Shown: piece by piece, positions 22,683 through 35,806 of the stretch
How positions within the stretch are numbered: position 1 is the first letter of the stretch
How the letters are laid out: each line of letters starts with the position of its first letter
Assembly (NCBI GenBank): GCA_023974075.1
Contig: CM043787.1
Coordinates: forward strand, 38,068,137-38,132,136
DNA: 64,000 nucleotides
From: Chaenocephalus aceratus
Taxonomy: Eukaryota > Chordata > Actinopteri > Perciformes > Channichthyidae
Direction of reading: 5' to 3'
Position numbers and translations under genes: made by a program
The notes under the pieces: generated by a model
The model's database searches: none
What the model saw: the letters and a program-made list of their open reading frames with translations, nothing else
What the model was told of the DNA's origin: nothing

Positions 22683-25165
22683 GCTCACGCACGCACACAC
22701 ACCTCTCACATCAAGTTGTCCCACCTTAACTACCTGCCACAAGTTGTTAGCGATTCTATGGAGAGGGAGAACGGGCAGGTGAAAGAAGGACTGGAGCAAA
22801 ATAATGTAAAGAGACAGACAGCGGCTATATTGGCTCACTATAATGAGATACTCAGTCCAACTAATGCTGAAATATCAGCAAGGCTGCACCCACAGACACA
22901 CAGGGTGTCCTGCATGGTTTACGTAAACTACACATGAGCACACTAAAATTAATTGTCAGGCGGGTGTCTACCAATGCATGCACAATACAAAGTCCTTTCA
23001 TGCTTTCATTAGTGGAGCTATTACATTCTATTCCATAAGTTGAGACACATTTTCAGGCCCTCAGGCGTATAACACCCCCTACAAAATCCTTTATTATTTT
23101 TGCCAAAATGGCACTGTCATCCAGCATAACATAAGAATGTTTTTCTTAGTGCTCAAAAGTTGACATTTTACAGATGCGTGGTTTTCACCTGGCAGCAGTG
23201 ATATCCAGTGATTCATCCAAAGAAGACCATATTCACGTAGTTACTTAATCCTCTCTGTTCCCTGTGGAACATCCTGCGAGCGACTTTCTGCTTTGCAGGT
23301 GTTAACTGTTACAATGCTTGTATATTATTGTTAAAAAGAAATTGCCAATTATTAAATGACATAAGCAAACATGTTCATGTAGGCTATTTGTAATGTATGA
23401 TTTTGAAAAAAAGGCAAAGATGAAATAATTGTTATGCAACGGTGAAGAGCAATAAATATGTTCAGGAATGATATTTTAAAGAAAGAGGAGAAACGGGCAC
23501 ATGTAGAGGAGATGAATAGTGTACATAAAAGATTCCCGAACAGCTTTTATTACTGTAGGATAATCACTATCACATGGACAGCAACATGTACGTTAATAAA
23601 GGGTGATAATTTCAGTCTGTACGTTAAAGCAATGTGAACTATTATTGCTGGAATCAACCAAATTGATTTAAAGAGTTGTATAAGTGTGAATCAGATCAGG
23701 AAATGTATAAAGTAAGAATAATTAGAGTGTATGAAAATGGCAGGTAAGGTGTTTCCTAAGTACATTTTGTGCTCTTTACTCTACTTTTTCTTATGTTACT
23801 ACAAGTATTCATCTTTTGGACACAAGGATAAAAACATTAAAGGGGAATCTACAGAGAAAGCCTTTTAGCAGTGTGTCACTCATCCATCACATTAAACAGA
23901 TACTCGTCTATTGCATCAAATGAGGCAATTCACACAGAATCCTAACTAACCGGGACCCCAGGGTTTTTCTTTTCATCCACAAGTCTATTGTTTTTTTTTA
24001 GCTTGCACGGTTGCCGAAGCGTAACCTCCACAGGAAGTCCTTTCAATCAAAAAACTCCTCCTTTTTATGTTTTCAACTTGTTCATTTTATGTGTAATGAT
24101 TGATCAGGCCCCCCTGTCTCTCTTTGAGCTTTCAGGTGGACTCACACCATGCCTCACTTCTGATGTGTGCTGGAAAATAGGTAAAACATAACGAACCAAC
24201 CAGTCAACCAGGTATCTTCATAACCAATTAACAAAACGACATGACTCATTAAGTGAATACATGTAACACATAATGATTAAAGATAACTATGACATACTGT
24301 GAGTTTTAGTAGTGGATATATTGACATGTTTCTACAAAAAAACGATTCAGTGCTTCATCATACATTTATTTAAAATAATCTATCACAAATCTAAAATGTT
24401 GAAAAACCCTGCAAATATGTGTTTGTCAGTTAATATCCATATTAAGTCACAATCTGCAGTAGTGCAACTTTCTGCAATGGCCGTTTGCAGCCCTCTGAGA
24501 TTAAGCAATGCGCACCTCTGTGAAATAAAGGCACCACTAAGAAAACTATCTGGCTAGAGGCACCGGAAGAACTCTAGATGAATGAATCCATCTTGTATGT
24601 AACATCATGTCTAAGGACCCCTGAATCCCCGAGCAGGAGACTGCGATCTTTTTGCTTCCTGTCCAATGGCTGCTGGCTGCGGGACTCTTGCTTCAGTCTG
24701 TGAAAAGCCTTGCATCAAGTCAGCGAGATTTGGAAGTGTTCCTAATGGATTATACAGCAGTCTACACAGCAGAGAGGGAGAGAGAGAAGGTGGAAATGCC
24801 AACACCAAAGGGGATGAACTTCCTGCAATTTTACAGATATACACTCATTCAGGCACGGGTTCTCACATATTATATGTTGTAATGCAGTGTAAAAGTGACA
24901 ACCCATAATAACCTATATGTGGTGACATGGGTGAGTAATGCCATGACAACAAGAGATGAGGGAAAAAACCTAAAATACCCGTGACTGCTAACACATGCCC
25001 TGGAACATGAACACACACACACAAACAGGGCTGCCTCTTGCTTTTCTTCCCTCTTCTGTATTCCCTACTTCTTATCTGTCCCCCCTCTAATGCTTTTCCA
25101 GAGTGATCCCTATGTAATCTCCAACAGGCATGAATGTATGTGTGAGCATAGGGTTACACTTGAGT

Positions 25166-25279
<114 letters not shown>

Positions 25280-25405
25280 TTTGAGCAGAGTCCCTTTAAA
25301 GGTTGTCCAAGTCCTGTTTTGCACAGAACTCCCTCAACACGAAGGAAAACTCTGCTGCTGCTGGCTTAGGGACGTAAACTTGGCCTCCTTTGCTCAATGT
25401 GTGTT

Positions 25406-25712
<307 letters not shown>

Positions 25713-25715
25713 CAC

Positions 25716-26140
25716 GTGGATGAAGCTACTTTACATTTGTATGCAGATGATACCGTGATGTACTGTGCAGGTCCCTCCATTAAGGAGGCTGTTGTTAAAT
25801 TACAGGCTGTTTTTAACATTATTCAGACTCAGCTCTCTGAACTAAAGCTTCTTTTAAATGTTGATAAAACCAAGGTAATGCTCTTTTCTAAAGCTAAAAA
25901 GACTACAGACACTGCTTTGGATATTGTTACTATGCAAGGACAAGTACTCGAAGTGGTCACCTGTTATAAATACATAGGTATCTGGCTTGATGATTATCTT
26001 ACTTTTAAACTTCAGGTCATTAATCTGCTTAAAAAGCTGAGGGTTAGACTAGGCTTCTTTTTTAGAAACAAGTCCTGTTTCTCGCTTGAGGCCAGGAAAA
26101 GGCTAGTCACTGTGACCTTTTTACCTGTGGTGATTTGATC
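25716..26140 (+). pseudogene. CR1/L2-group LINE RT fragment, part 1 (plus strand)
   Basis: Encodes reverse transcriptase from just before the catalytic YADD (codons 25740-25751) through LNVDKTKVMLFSKAKK and LEARKRLVTVTFLPV. It is very similar to the corresponding part of the minus-strand LINE at 27025-30240. It begins without any upstream RT sequence, immediately after a CA repeat, so it is 5'-truncated. It is interrupted at 26141 by a Tc1/mariner element and continues at 26759. Confidence 0.88.
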
Positions 26141-26758
26141 TACACTGAACAAAAATATAAACGCAACACTTTTGTTTTTGCTCCCACTTTTCATGAGATG
26201 AACTCAAAGATCTAAAACATTTTCTATATACACAAAATAACCATTTCTCTCAAATATTGTTCACCAATCTGAAAAAATCTGTGATAGTGAGCACTTCTCC
26301 TTTGCCGAGATAATCCATCCCACCTCACAGGTGTGGCATATCAAGATGCTGATTAGACAGCATGATTATTGCACAGGTGTGCCTTAGGCTGGCCACAATA
26401 AAAGGCCACTCTGAAACGTGCATTTTTGCTTTATTGGAGGGGTCTGGGGGGGTCTGAAAACCAGTCAGTATCTGGTGTGAGGGGTAGGGTTAGGGTTAGG
26501 GTAATGTTGTGAATCGAGTGGCCCATGGTGGTGGTGGGGTTATGGTATGGGCAGGCGTATGTTATGGACGACGAACACAGGCCACTCGATTCACAACATT
26601 TATCCCTAACCCTTTTTATCTCGGCAAAGGAGAAGTGCTCACTATTTGAGAGAAATGATTATTTTGTGTATTTAGAAAATGTTTTAGATCTTTGAGTTCA
26701 TCTCATGAAAAATGGGAGCAAAAACAAAAGTGTTGCGTTTATATTTTTGTTCAGTGTA
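26141..26758. mobile_element. Non-autonomous Tc1/mariner element with long TIRs
   Basis: Begins CACTGAACAAAAATATAAAC and ends with its reverse complement, bounded by TA at 26141-26142 and 26757-26758. The two arms match over roughly the first 115 bases and then, past a deletion of about 30 bases on the right, again up to GCCGAGATAA (26313) / TTATCTCGGC (26616). A second inverted pair (26503-26523 with 26580-26600) encloses about 56 bases that read GGGVMVWAGVCYGRRTQ, a remnant of the Tc1 transposase. It interrupts a LINE. Confidence 0.9.
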
Positions 26759-27026
26759 GATGAATGCACCTGCCCATTGCCTGGAAAAGTTAGATGCTGC
26801 CTATCACAGCGCACTGAGATTTGTTACTAACTGTAAAGCACTCACTCATCACTGTACCCTGTATGCCAAGGCAGGTCTGCCTTCACTAACTGTACGGAGG
26901 CTCAGTCATTGGTACATGTTCATCTATAAAGCCATGTTGGGTAAACTACCTTTTTATATCTGCTCTCTGATCTCTCGACAAATTGAAAATACTTATTGCC
27001 TGAGATCTCATGATGTGGTTTTATTC
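26759..27026 (+). pseudogene. CR1/L2-group LINE RT fragment, part 2 (plus strand)
   Basis: Continues the plus-strand LINE after the Tc1/mariner insertion: MNAPAHCLEKLDAAYHSALR, then RRLSHWYMFIYKAMLGKLP and CLRSHDVV. The equivalent minus-strand copy continues into VLLNVPTARTVLG, but here the sequence changes at about 27026 into the 3' tail of the opposite-strand LINE. It resumes at about 30240. Confidence 0.88.
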
Positions 27027-30000
27027 ATTTCATTTAATTTCAAACCTTTATTTATACAGATAAATCCCATTGAGATCATTGATCTCTTTTTCAAGGGAGA
27101 CCTGCTCAAGTAGTTCCACATGAAACATAAAAACATAAACAGAACAACAAAAGGACATCATACAGCATCATTTACATCATTATCCACATAAGCAGGTACC
27201 AATAGCTTCCGATTGACTAGCATCCAACCGAGCTTTAAAAACATTTAGTGGCACCAGATTGTTCAGTTTCCATTTAATTTGCAGACTATTCCAAGACAGA
27301 GGAGCTGCGCATCTAAAAGCTGTCTTCCCTAAGACAGTCCTAGCAGTTGGCACATTTAATAAAACCACAGCATTCGATCTCAGGCAGTAGCCACTTACAA
27401 TTCTCCGAGAGATCAGGGAGCAGATATAAGATGGAAGTTTCCCTAACATGGCTTTGTATATAAAAATGTACCAGTGACTGAGCCTCCGTACAGTTAGTGA
27501 AAGCAAACCAGCCCTTGCATACAGGGTAAAGTGATGGGTTAATGCTTTACAGTTTGTCACAAATCTCAGAGCACTGTGATACGCAGCATCTAACTTGACC
27601 AGGCAATTGGCAGGTGCATTCATATACATCAGATCCCCATAGTCCAGCACAGGTAAAAAGGTCACAGTGACTAGCCTTTTCCTGGCCTCAAGCGAGAAAC
27701 AGGACTTGTTCCTGTAGAAGAAACCTAGCCTAACCCTCAGTTTTTTTAGCAGGTTATTGACATGAAGTTTAAAAGAGAGACAATCATCAAGCCAGATACC
27801 AAGGTATTTGTAACAGGCAACAACTTCAAGTTTTGTTCCTTGCGTAGTTACAATATCTAAAACAGGCTCTGTCTTTTTTGCTTTTGAAAAGAGCATTACC
27901 TTGGTTTTATCCACATTTAAAAGAAGCTTTAATTCAGAGAGCTGAGTCTGAATAATGTTAAAAACAGCCTGTAATTTAACAACAGCCTCTTTAATGGAGG
28001 GACCTGCACAATACATCACAGTATCATCCGCATAAAAATGTAAAGTAGCTTCATCCACATTATCACCTACGCTGTTAATATATATGGAGAATAAAAGTGG
28101 TCCTAAAACAGAACCTTGTGGTACACCATTAGAAATGTTTAACCACTCAGAAGACAGTCCATCAAAATGAACACATTGGGACCTTTCAGAGAGGTAGTTC
28201 ACAAACCACCCCACTGCAAGGCTGGATATGCCAATACTGAGTAGCCTTTGCTTTAAGATGCGATGATCAACGGTGTCAAACGCTTTGGAAAGGTCAATAA
28301 ACAGAGCTGCACAACTCTGCTTATTATCTAAAATACTAGTAATGTCATTTACCACTTTCATTGTGGCAGTGATGGTGCTGGGTTTCTTTCTGAATCCTGA
28401 CTGATGTTTAGACAGGATATCATTTATAGATAAAAACTCCTTTACTTGTTCACTCACAAGTCGTTCGAGCACCTTAGCCAGAACTGACAACTTAGAGATT
28501 GGCCTATAGTTATTTAAAATAGTTGCCTCCCCTCCTTTCAGTAAATGCAAGACATAAGCAGACTTCCATACTTTTGGAATTGCATTTGTGCTGGGGGAGA
28601 GGTTAAAAAGAGAAGTAAGAGGTGGAGCAATAACATCTGCAGCTATCTTTAAAAAGAAAGGTTCTAAGTTGTCCGGGCCAGCCGGTTTCCTAGGATCTAA
28701 CTTGGATAATGCTTCATGAACAATACCAATAGTTAAAGGAGTAAAACTGAAAGGGTTTTCCAGACCACATTGTTCAGAGTCAAGGATTGGAGCGTTCACA
28801 GAAGCAGAAGTACAGTCAGTGACAGAATCAAACATAGAGCCACAAGACACAAAATGCTTATTAAAGCAATTTAGCATAGTAGCCCTGTCTGATATAGTGC
28901 CAGATGCTGTGGTAAGGCACGGAGGTAGCTCATTTGGGATATCACCAGTGGAAATCGATTTTATGGCTTTCCAAAATGTCCTAGGATTATTCAGGTTTTC
29001 TGTGGTAACCGACAAATAGTACTTTGATTTAGCACTTTTTATTTGAGATGTGAAGCTATTTCTTAGCTGCCTAAAACGTAGCCATTCTACCTCTGAGCCT
29101 GATTTCCTAGCCTTAGCCCAAGCATTATTTCTCTCATGAAGTAGACTGGACAGCTTAGCAGAAAACCAGGGATTGTTTCGTCCCTTCACTCTAAATGTAC
29201 GCAGAGGTGCATGTCTATCTATAATTTTCATAAAACCAAGATAAAAATAAGACCATGCAGTTTAGATTGATTTGACCCCAATCAAAATCAAACAGATCAT
29301 GTAAAAAACCCTGCTCCACAAAGTGTTTTTTGTCTCTCTTTGTGATGATACGTGGTTTAACCTTTTGGACCTTAGTGTCCCTAATTGTGGCTACAACACA
29401 GTGGTCACTCACATCATTAGCAAATACTCCCACAGATGAGTATTTATGTGGAACATTTGTTAAAATTAGATCAATTAAGGAGGATTTATTTGGGGACTTA
29501 ATATTTGGGCGAGTAGCACTGTCTATAATCTGGGTAAAATTCAATGAGGTACACAGGTTTTTAAAATCCTCTGACACAGAAGTTAACCAGTCCCAATTAA
29601 AATCACCAAGCAGCACTATTTCCTTGTAGGAAAGTTGTGATAACGGTTTTGCCAATGACGATAAAGAGTCCTTGACAGCCGAAGGGGCCCTGTAGCAGCC
29701 CACCACCATGACCTGTTGACCCTTTGTTACCTCAATATTCACGGCTAAAAATTCGAGCTGTTTACTAACAGATTTGGAAACCATATTGGTTACACAAAAC
29801 TTATTTTTCACATAAATGGCAACGCCACCACCTTTTTTAGCCCGGTCAGTACGATATACACTGTAACCATTTATGTAAATGTCAGAGGCCAAAACGGATT
29901 TATCTAGCCACGTTTCTGATAAGACAATGACATCAGCATCAGTCGAACTCGCCCAAATACGGACAAAATCTAATTTAGGTAACAGACTACGCACATTTAA

Positions 30001-30240
30001 ATGAATTAAACCTAGCCCAGATCTAGATATAAGATCAGCAGGAGTAGCTATTTGACTAATACTGCTAGGTGGACCTGGATTTGGCTGTACATTTCCTGAT
30101 AGTAACAACAATAAAAATACCAAGCACCTTTTCCTCTTAATCAACACACATACATTGTCAGCTGTTCTAGAGTCACCAGCAAACTTCGCGAAAGTGAGAT
30201 TAGAGTTTAAAAAACAATTCTGAAGGACCATCGTGGCAGG
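27025..30240 (-). mobile_element. CR1/L2-group LINE, nearly full-length, minus strand
   Basis: About 3.2 kb containing an AP-endonuclease region (30243-29215) and a reverse transcriptase region (29231-27180). The 3' UTR (minus strand) contains GAAAAAGAGATC...GATCTCAATGGG and ends AAATAAAGGTTTGAAATTAA. It was inserted into a plus-strand copy of the same family between about 27026 and 30240. No clear target duplication was found. A frameshift at the EN/RT junction makes it non-functional unless both parts are supplied elsewhere. Clade assignment (CR1/L2/Rex1 group of the Jockey superfamily) rests on motif style, not on a search. Confidence 0.88.
27180..29231 (-). pseudogene. LINE reverse transcriptase region (intact frame)
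   Basis: A 683-codon uninterrupted frame. It begins KIIDRHAPLRTFRVKGRNNP, the segment that follows the endonuclease in this family. RT motifs in order: KPAGPDNLEPFF, LNNYRPISKLSVLAKVLE, FIDLSKAFDTVDH, NGVPQGSVLGPLLF, and the catalytic YADD (codons at 28023-28034). The C-terminal TFLPVLDYGDLMYMNA and RTVLGKTAFRCAAPLSWNSL complete the usual ORF end. It must be read as the second half of one ORF with the endonuclease, from which it is separated by a frameshift near 29235-29280. Confidence 0.9.
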
Positions 30241-30243
30241 CAA
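29215..30243 (-). pseudogene. LINE AP-type endonuclease region
   Basis: A 342-codon frame. The start has the short motif LLLLSGNVQPNPGPP that precedes the endonuclease in many CR1/L2-type LINEs. Endonuclease motifs follow: IHLNVRSLLPKLD, VIVLSETWLD, GGGVAIYVKN, IVLLGDFNWDW and the catalytic SDHCVV. It ends at a stop after FYENYR, where the downstream frame reads FMKIIDRHAP, so one indel separates it from the RT part. The endonuclease nicks target DNA to prime reverse transcription. Confidence 0.9.
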
Positions 30244-30570
30244 GTGCTAGGACTGTCTTAGGGAAGAAAGCTTTTAGTTGTGCAGCTCCACTAAATTGGA
30301 ACAGTCTGCAAACATGTTTAAAACTGAGCACTTTGGTTCCCCTGCATCATTTTAAAACTCGGCTGGGTGACATGCTGTTTGATACTCATGGTACCTGTCA
30401 CTGTAAATAGAGTTTGTAAACTGTACCCTGTACATTATGTTGTATGTCATCCTTATTGTTGTTCTGTTGTTTTTATGTTACATGTGTAACTAATGTCCTG
30501 CAGGTCACCCTTGAAAAAGAGATCTTTTGATCTCAAGGGGCTTTCACCGGTTAAATAAAGGCTACAAACA
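30240..30570 (+). mobile_element. CR1/L2-group LINE, part 3 and 3' end (plus strand)
   Basis: Resumes the plus-strand LINE: RTVLGKKAFSCAAPLNWNSL to a stop near 30407, followed by a 3' UTR with GAAAAAGAGATCTTTTGATCTC and GGTTAAATAAAGGC. The short inverted GAGATC...GATCTC near the end is also seen in the minus-strand copy, and is probably the RT-recognition stem of this family. Confidence 0.85.
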
Positions 30571-31149
30571 ATTAACCGTTTATAATTAATAGAGCAGTCT
30601 GATTGTACTCTTAGTCAAGATGTCGAATGAGAACCCTTTTTATGAAAATAATAATTACTTTTATGCTCAATTGTCAATGTACCAGTTTGTAATTTGGTAA
30701 ACACTTCATATTGATCAGAATTGTAGATGTAAATTGGATTTTAATGTTCATCTGTAATTATTGTGAGCTGAAATATATTTGCTGTTTATTTTTAACCTTG
30801 AATCCACCAAACATTGACATACATTTCCCAGCTAAATCGTTTTATAAGCAAAATGTTTTGTTTATTGTTTTGTCTATTTTTTGTAGAAAAGCTCAATTAA
30901 TTAAATGTATTGACTCACATTTGTTTTCTACATTGTTCCTTTGTTTCAGGGTAGTTCAGTCAATCCTGTGAAGAAGACAGTAAGACCCTGTATCCGCCAG
31001 GTTTCTTCGCCTAGGTAGCAGCACTTAACACATCTCAGGGGAAGTGTTGGTAGTGCTTCTCGTGAAAATGTAAAACTCATTTGAGCCACGCAGTCTTTCA
31101 CTAAAACTCTAAATATTTATAACTTTTTGCATTTGGCAACATGAGTGTA

Positions 31150-31528
31150 AACACATGATACAGTTCCAGCACCAGCAGGACGCTGTACAGAGGAATGCTT
31201 TACATTACAAGAAAACCAAGCTCCGAACCTGGGAGGACAGAGCCTTCTCCATCGCTGCCCCCACCCTCTGGAACTCCCTCCCACAACACATCAGAGACTG
31301 CACTGACCCCCCCACTTTCAAAACACTGACCAAAACACACCTCTTCAGACTGGCTTTTAATCTGTGAATTATGCTGTATTGCTGTTTTAATAACTTTTAA
31401 ATGTTATTTTATCTTGTTCTAATAACTTTTAAATGATATTTTATCATGTTTTATCACCACTGTAAAGCGTCTTTGAGCACCTGGAAAAGCGCTTTGAAAT
31501 GCAATGTATTATTATTATTATTATTATC
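31150..31528 (+). mobile_element. L2-clade LINE 3' end with ATT repeat tail
   Basis: Encodes the last residues of an L2-type ORF (EDRAFSIAAPTLWNSLPQ, KTHLFRLAF) followed by a stop near 31365. The 3' UTR has GTAAAGCGTCTTTGAGCACC and GAAAAGCGCTTTGAAATGC, and a tail of ATT trinucleotides to 31528. The 5' limit is approximate. It is a different subfamily from the LINEs at 1-674 and 25716-30570. Confidence 0.75.
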
Positions 31529-32029
31529 AAAAACACTGTGCATCCACACTGATTTGAACAAATCCTTATTAAGCTGAATGATGAATCTGCTGTACGAGTT
31601 TACAATCACTAAATGGTGAGATGTACAAATATAAATATGCTAAATGAGAGATGTGAAAATAACATGTGGCAAGAGTGTCCTCCATCCTCCATTAGGACAA
31701 CACCTTCACTGTTAATATAAGATGAGTTCAGCACTTTGAATACATTTCTCCAGCCAAATAACCCAAAACGTGATGAAGAGGACAAACTACACAGACAGAT
31801 ATATCTTTGTATTTTTTCCTCCCTCCCTAGACTTCCAAACCGTCTCTCAGCACACCTCTGTGTAGGTTTCTCTGTACACCCCCTACCCTGTATGTCTCTC
31901 TCCTTCTCTTAGCTTCAGGGGAAATTAATTGATGATAATCTTGTCTCGCAGAGCTGGTTTGCAAACTTGCCTTTTTATCAGCAAGGCTTCACTTTCCACC
32001 ACTTATAGCTTCATTTATCTCTCTCTCTA

Positions 32030-32035
<6 letters not shown>

Positions 32036-32076
<41 letters not shown>
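32036..32076. repeat. (CT)n microsatellite
   Basis: Uninterrupted CT run of about 20 units within a wider pyrimidine-rich stretch. Confidence 0.95.
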
Positions 32077-32080
<4 letters not shown>

Positions 32081-34061
32081 AGCTATGTGTTTAGAGTGAT
32101 CTCACCATGGTTTTCTTCAATAAAGGGAAAGAAAGATTTGTTAAGGAGTTGGCAGACAGACAGGGGAGAGAGGTTGTTAAGGACAGTGAAAAAGACAGGG
32201 TCAAATTGATTTTTTGTTAGTATGAATCAGTTCAAATGAGTAGAAGCCGAGAAAATGTGGGGAGAGGAGAAACAGAGAATATATCTGAATATTTGTCTTT
32301 CACTGTAAAACAGTTCATTGGCTAAATCAGCTCACATGCTTCAGTTGAGTGATTCCTTTAGTGTTTTTTTATCTATTCCAAAGGGAGATTTATTTTCAGC
32401 ATGAGAGTCATATCGACATCAGGGACAACAGCCAAAATAAAAAGACACAGCCTTTAAAGAAAGTCACAGCAAAGCATTAACAGAAATCTAGGGAGAGGTT
32501 TTGGGATATGGTTTTAGGAGCTATAAAAAAAAAATCAGAGAATGTTTCATCATCAAGGATAACTCGTAATCAAAATAATTGCAAAAACGTGGAAGGCTTT
32601 TAAATGTGTTTTAAAAGAGGGTGAACAAAACTATGAATAACAGTCTTCTGTGAAGGTAAATATCAAATTCACAGGCGCTGAGGGAAAGTGTCAGTTTGGC
32701 GACTTGTAGATAAAACATTGGATGACTGAATCCTAATGTCCAACTCCTGGACCTCAGGGCTAAGCCCTCTGGACTTTTGGTCTTATCGGGATGTGTTCGC
32801 CGTCATCTTATCAAGTCTGCAAGGGCGTTTGGGAATGAGAGGATAACAATGTACTATGTGATAATACTTCAGATCTTAAATGGTTATAAATTCAAATTCC
32901 TGACCCTGTAACCTATCAAGACCCACATTTTTTCATGATCAATTCTTCTACACAATCCACATAAGCAATTTATTCAAGAAATGTGCAAGGTCTCCTGCTT
33001 TACATAGCATAACAGATAAAAAGGTTAAAGGACAAATAAAAGAGCACAAAGGTTGATAGTCAGTAAAACGTTCCTGTTATCGAACAGGAACACTGCTAAA
33101 TATATCACATCAAACTTACTCGTATGTGGCACCGCTGTTTTCCCTGGAAGTCAGTCAAAACTAACTTTTTCCCTTCTAACTCTGCAGACTATAACAAGCA
33201 TTCAGAAGTGAAGAATTTCTTAAAATCACTTCTATTTCCTGTCAGGCTCTGGGCTATAAGCAAACATCTGAGAAGAGTTTTTGTTTCACAAGTCAAAAAG
33301 TCATGACTGGTCTGGCGTTAGTGGACTTGGTTGACATGAATGTTTGAGTGCTATCTTTAAAGTGTGGTTAAAGTCTAAGTGAATAAAATCTCTCAGAAAT
33401 CGTCTGGCAGATTTATATTAATATTTGATGTGAAATCCGACTACAATTTTGATAAATGTCATTATATTAGCCAAAGCAAGACTTTCATAATGCTAATGTT
33501 ATCAAGGTGACAATCTATCATTCCAGAAATCCAATCATTTAAACAATTTAACTAGATAAGCTTTGCCTCAAAGTGTAATTTTGTATTTAGAATGCATGTT
33601 GCACACAAAACAGATGCATAGTGTAAGCACAATATCATAGTTTGTGTCAGATGCCAGGCAGTGTGACTAGCAACTTATTTTCCTTATTGTTTCCAATGTT
33701 CTCTGTTTCATATTAGTCTTGACTTAAAAGACTCCAGTAATGCTCACAGGAAATAAGGTAAAGTTGACAGCTACAGTAAGCAGTTGGCTGGAACTAGCAT
33801 ATACCAGGACTGATGATGTGACAGGTGACTGATTTCTTATACACAGAAAAACAAAACATTTCATAAATGTCATGCCTTGTTTTGATGCATGAGTGCCATT
33901 TTCATTAGACACTCAAAAGCATTCATAATACACACATATATTGTCTAGATACACACACAGACATTAATCAATGTTTGAAGTCTAGGACATCAATGCAAAC
34001 AAAGCGAGACAGAAAAAATACATTAGCAAAAAGTCCTGTCTCTCTCTCTCTATCTCACACA

Positions 34062-34138
<77 letters not shown>
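34062..34138. repeat. (CA)n microsatellite
   Basis: CA run of about 38 units. Confidence 0.97.
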
Positions 34139-34962
34139 CCCGTGACTCCTGAGGCAACAAACACACTTAAGGTTCCCCAGGGATATGAAACGGAACAATG
34201 GATAGAAAAAAATAAAGACAAAGTACTTCTTGGTACTTCCTGGAAAAGGTATAATGGCTGTCAGGATTGTTTCCAACATACACAAACGCACACATGTCAC
34301 ACACTCAAACATAGACACGCACACACGGGAGCAAGAGTGTACATCTGGTCTCGTGAGCCTGTCTTTGATATTTAGAGTTCATGAATCATAGATGAACTGT
34401 TATGTTACTGTTTGTGTGTGTGTCTCTTCAAAAGGTCAGGCTGAGGATTTGTGTTACATCCCAACAGACACGCACACATGGAGCAGTCTTGTATACCATG
34501 ACACATGTAAGGGCACAGCAAAACAACAAGCAGCCAGGTAGTAACAGAAAATCAACGATATACTGTATATATATATGCAGACCTCACAATTTAGAAACGG
34601 TAATAAAGGACACATTGATATGTGACCACAGAATATGTATATATAGTGCACACGTTATGGCAGTCGCAACTGAAGGAGGGAGGACCGAGACAACAGCTCT
34701 GGGCTGCGATCCAAGCGCCTCCCACACATCTATCACTTTGAAGAGTCTCTCTTATATCAGAAGTAGGTGAAAGGCCTAACGTTGTACCCTCAGTCAATAG
34801 AAATGTCTGCATGTATTGTAAGTTCAACTCATTTTGATCAAAAGAAGTGTCGCTGACTTTTCTGCGCTATGACTTCACACATACAGAAAGACTAAAACCT
34901 AACTTATTGCTGATTAACACCATCTGAATTATTCTGAGACAAATATTGGTGATTTTAGAAGT

Positions 34963-35200
34963 AAGGCAAGGCAAGGCAAGGCAAGTTTCTTTATATAGCA
35001 CCTTTCAGCACCAGGCAATTCAAGGTGCTTTACAAAAATGAAAGACATTCAGATAAAGGCATTTAAAAACAGTAAAAGATAATAAAAGAAACATTAAAAG
35101 AAAAACAAAAAATGAATGACATTAAGAAAATGGCATTTAAAATCAGTCATTAAAAAGAAAAGCTAATAAAATAAACATTAAAAGATAAAAGTTACAGTGC
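34963..35200 (-). mobile_element. LINE-like 3' tail with (GCCTT)n end
   Basis: On the minus strand it ends in a GCCTT pentamer repeat (plus strand AAGGC units, 34963-34985). It is preceded by GCACCTTGAATTGCCTGG, a signature of a common fish retroposon 3' end, and an AT-rich body. No coding part. Inner limit approximate. Confidence 0.5.
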
Positions 35201-35806
35201 AGTCTAAGATATGAATAGTTCAATTATTTCGGTTCTTGATTTTTTATTTATTCACAGAACCTCCCTTTGGAAATCCGAACATTTCCGTCCCGATTGTTAA
35301 TTTAGACTGATTGTTTTCACCATGTTTTGCTTGCATGACATCCACAATCGGACCCTCTGAGGGTGTACTAGCCCCCTGCTCTGCTTTGCGTTCCATAACA
35401 AAGTCTTTAAGTGTTACCTGAACACCCCGTGTTACCAAAACACTATTTTTCACCCGTCGGTGATGTGATACTTGTTCCTCAGTACAAATCACCCAAAAAC
35501 GGATCGTAAACCCTGGCTACGACGGATATCCCAAATATCCTACAGAAAGTAAGGAAATTATACGACACAACCTGAATAATAAACCACCTAATTCCAAGCA
35601 ACTGCAACACAAATGTGAAATATAGCGCTCAGCTCCAACCCGATCATCCCTCTCAAGCAACTGCAACCATCCTGCCATAAATACTTTGCCATTAGGAATC
35701 ACTTCAATCACTTCGGAATCATTTCTCATCACTATCGCCTCAGAAACTGTCGGTGCATCATGACCAGCACTCATACATCAATATGTACCATCACACATTG
35801 CCTTAC

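Larger units (their letters stand above)
31529..34962. other. Gene-free stretch
   Basis: Contains a (CT)n tract (32036-32076) and a (CA)n tract (34062-34138). Otherwise AT-rich with no gene or element that I recognise. Confidence 0.5.

Noticed and set aside
24666..24800. Sushi-domain-like plus-strand frame (KPCIKSARFGSVPNGLY)
   Set aside because: Tempting because of the nearby csmd1-like gene, but it is on the opposite strand, has the wrong cysteine spacing and lacks convincing splice sites.
26484..26502. Interstitial telomere
   Set aside because: Only about three TTAGGG units, located inside a Tc1/mariner element with inverted counterparts; not a telomeric remnant.
35244..35774. Two open frames beside the csmd1-like exon
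   Set aside because: They lie past the splice donor in the intron, contain no CUB or Sushi motif and have no splice sites that would join them.
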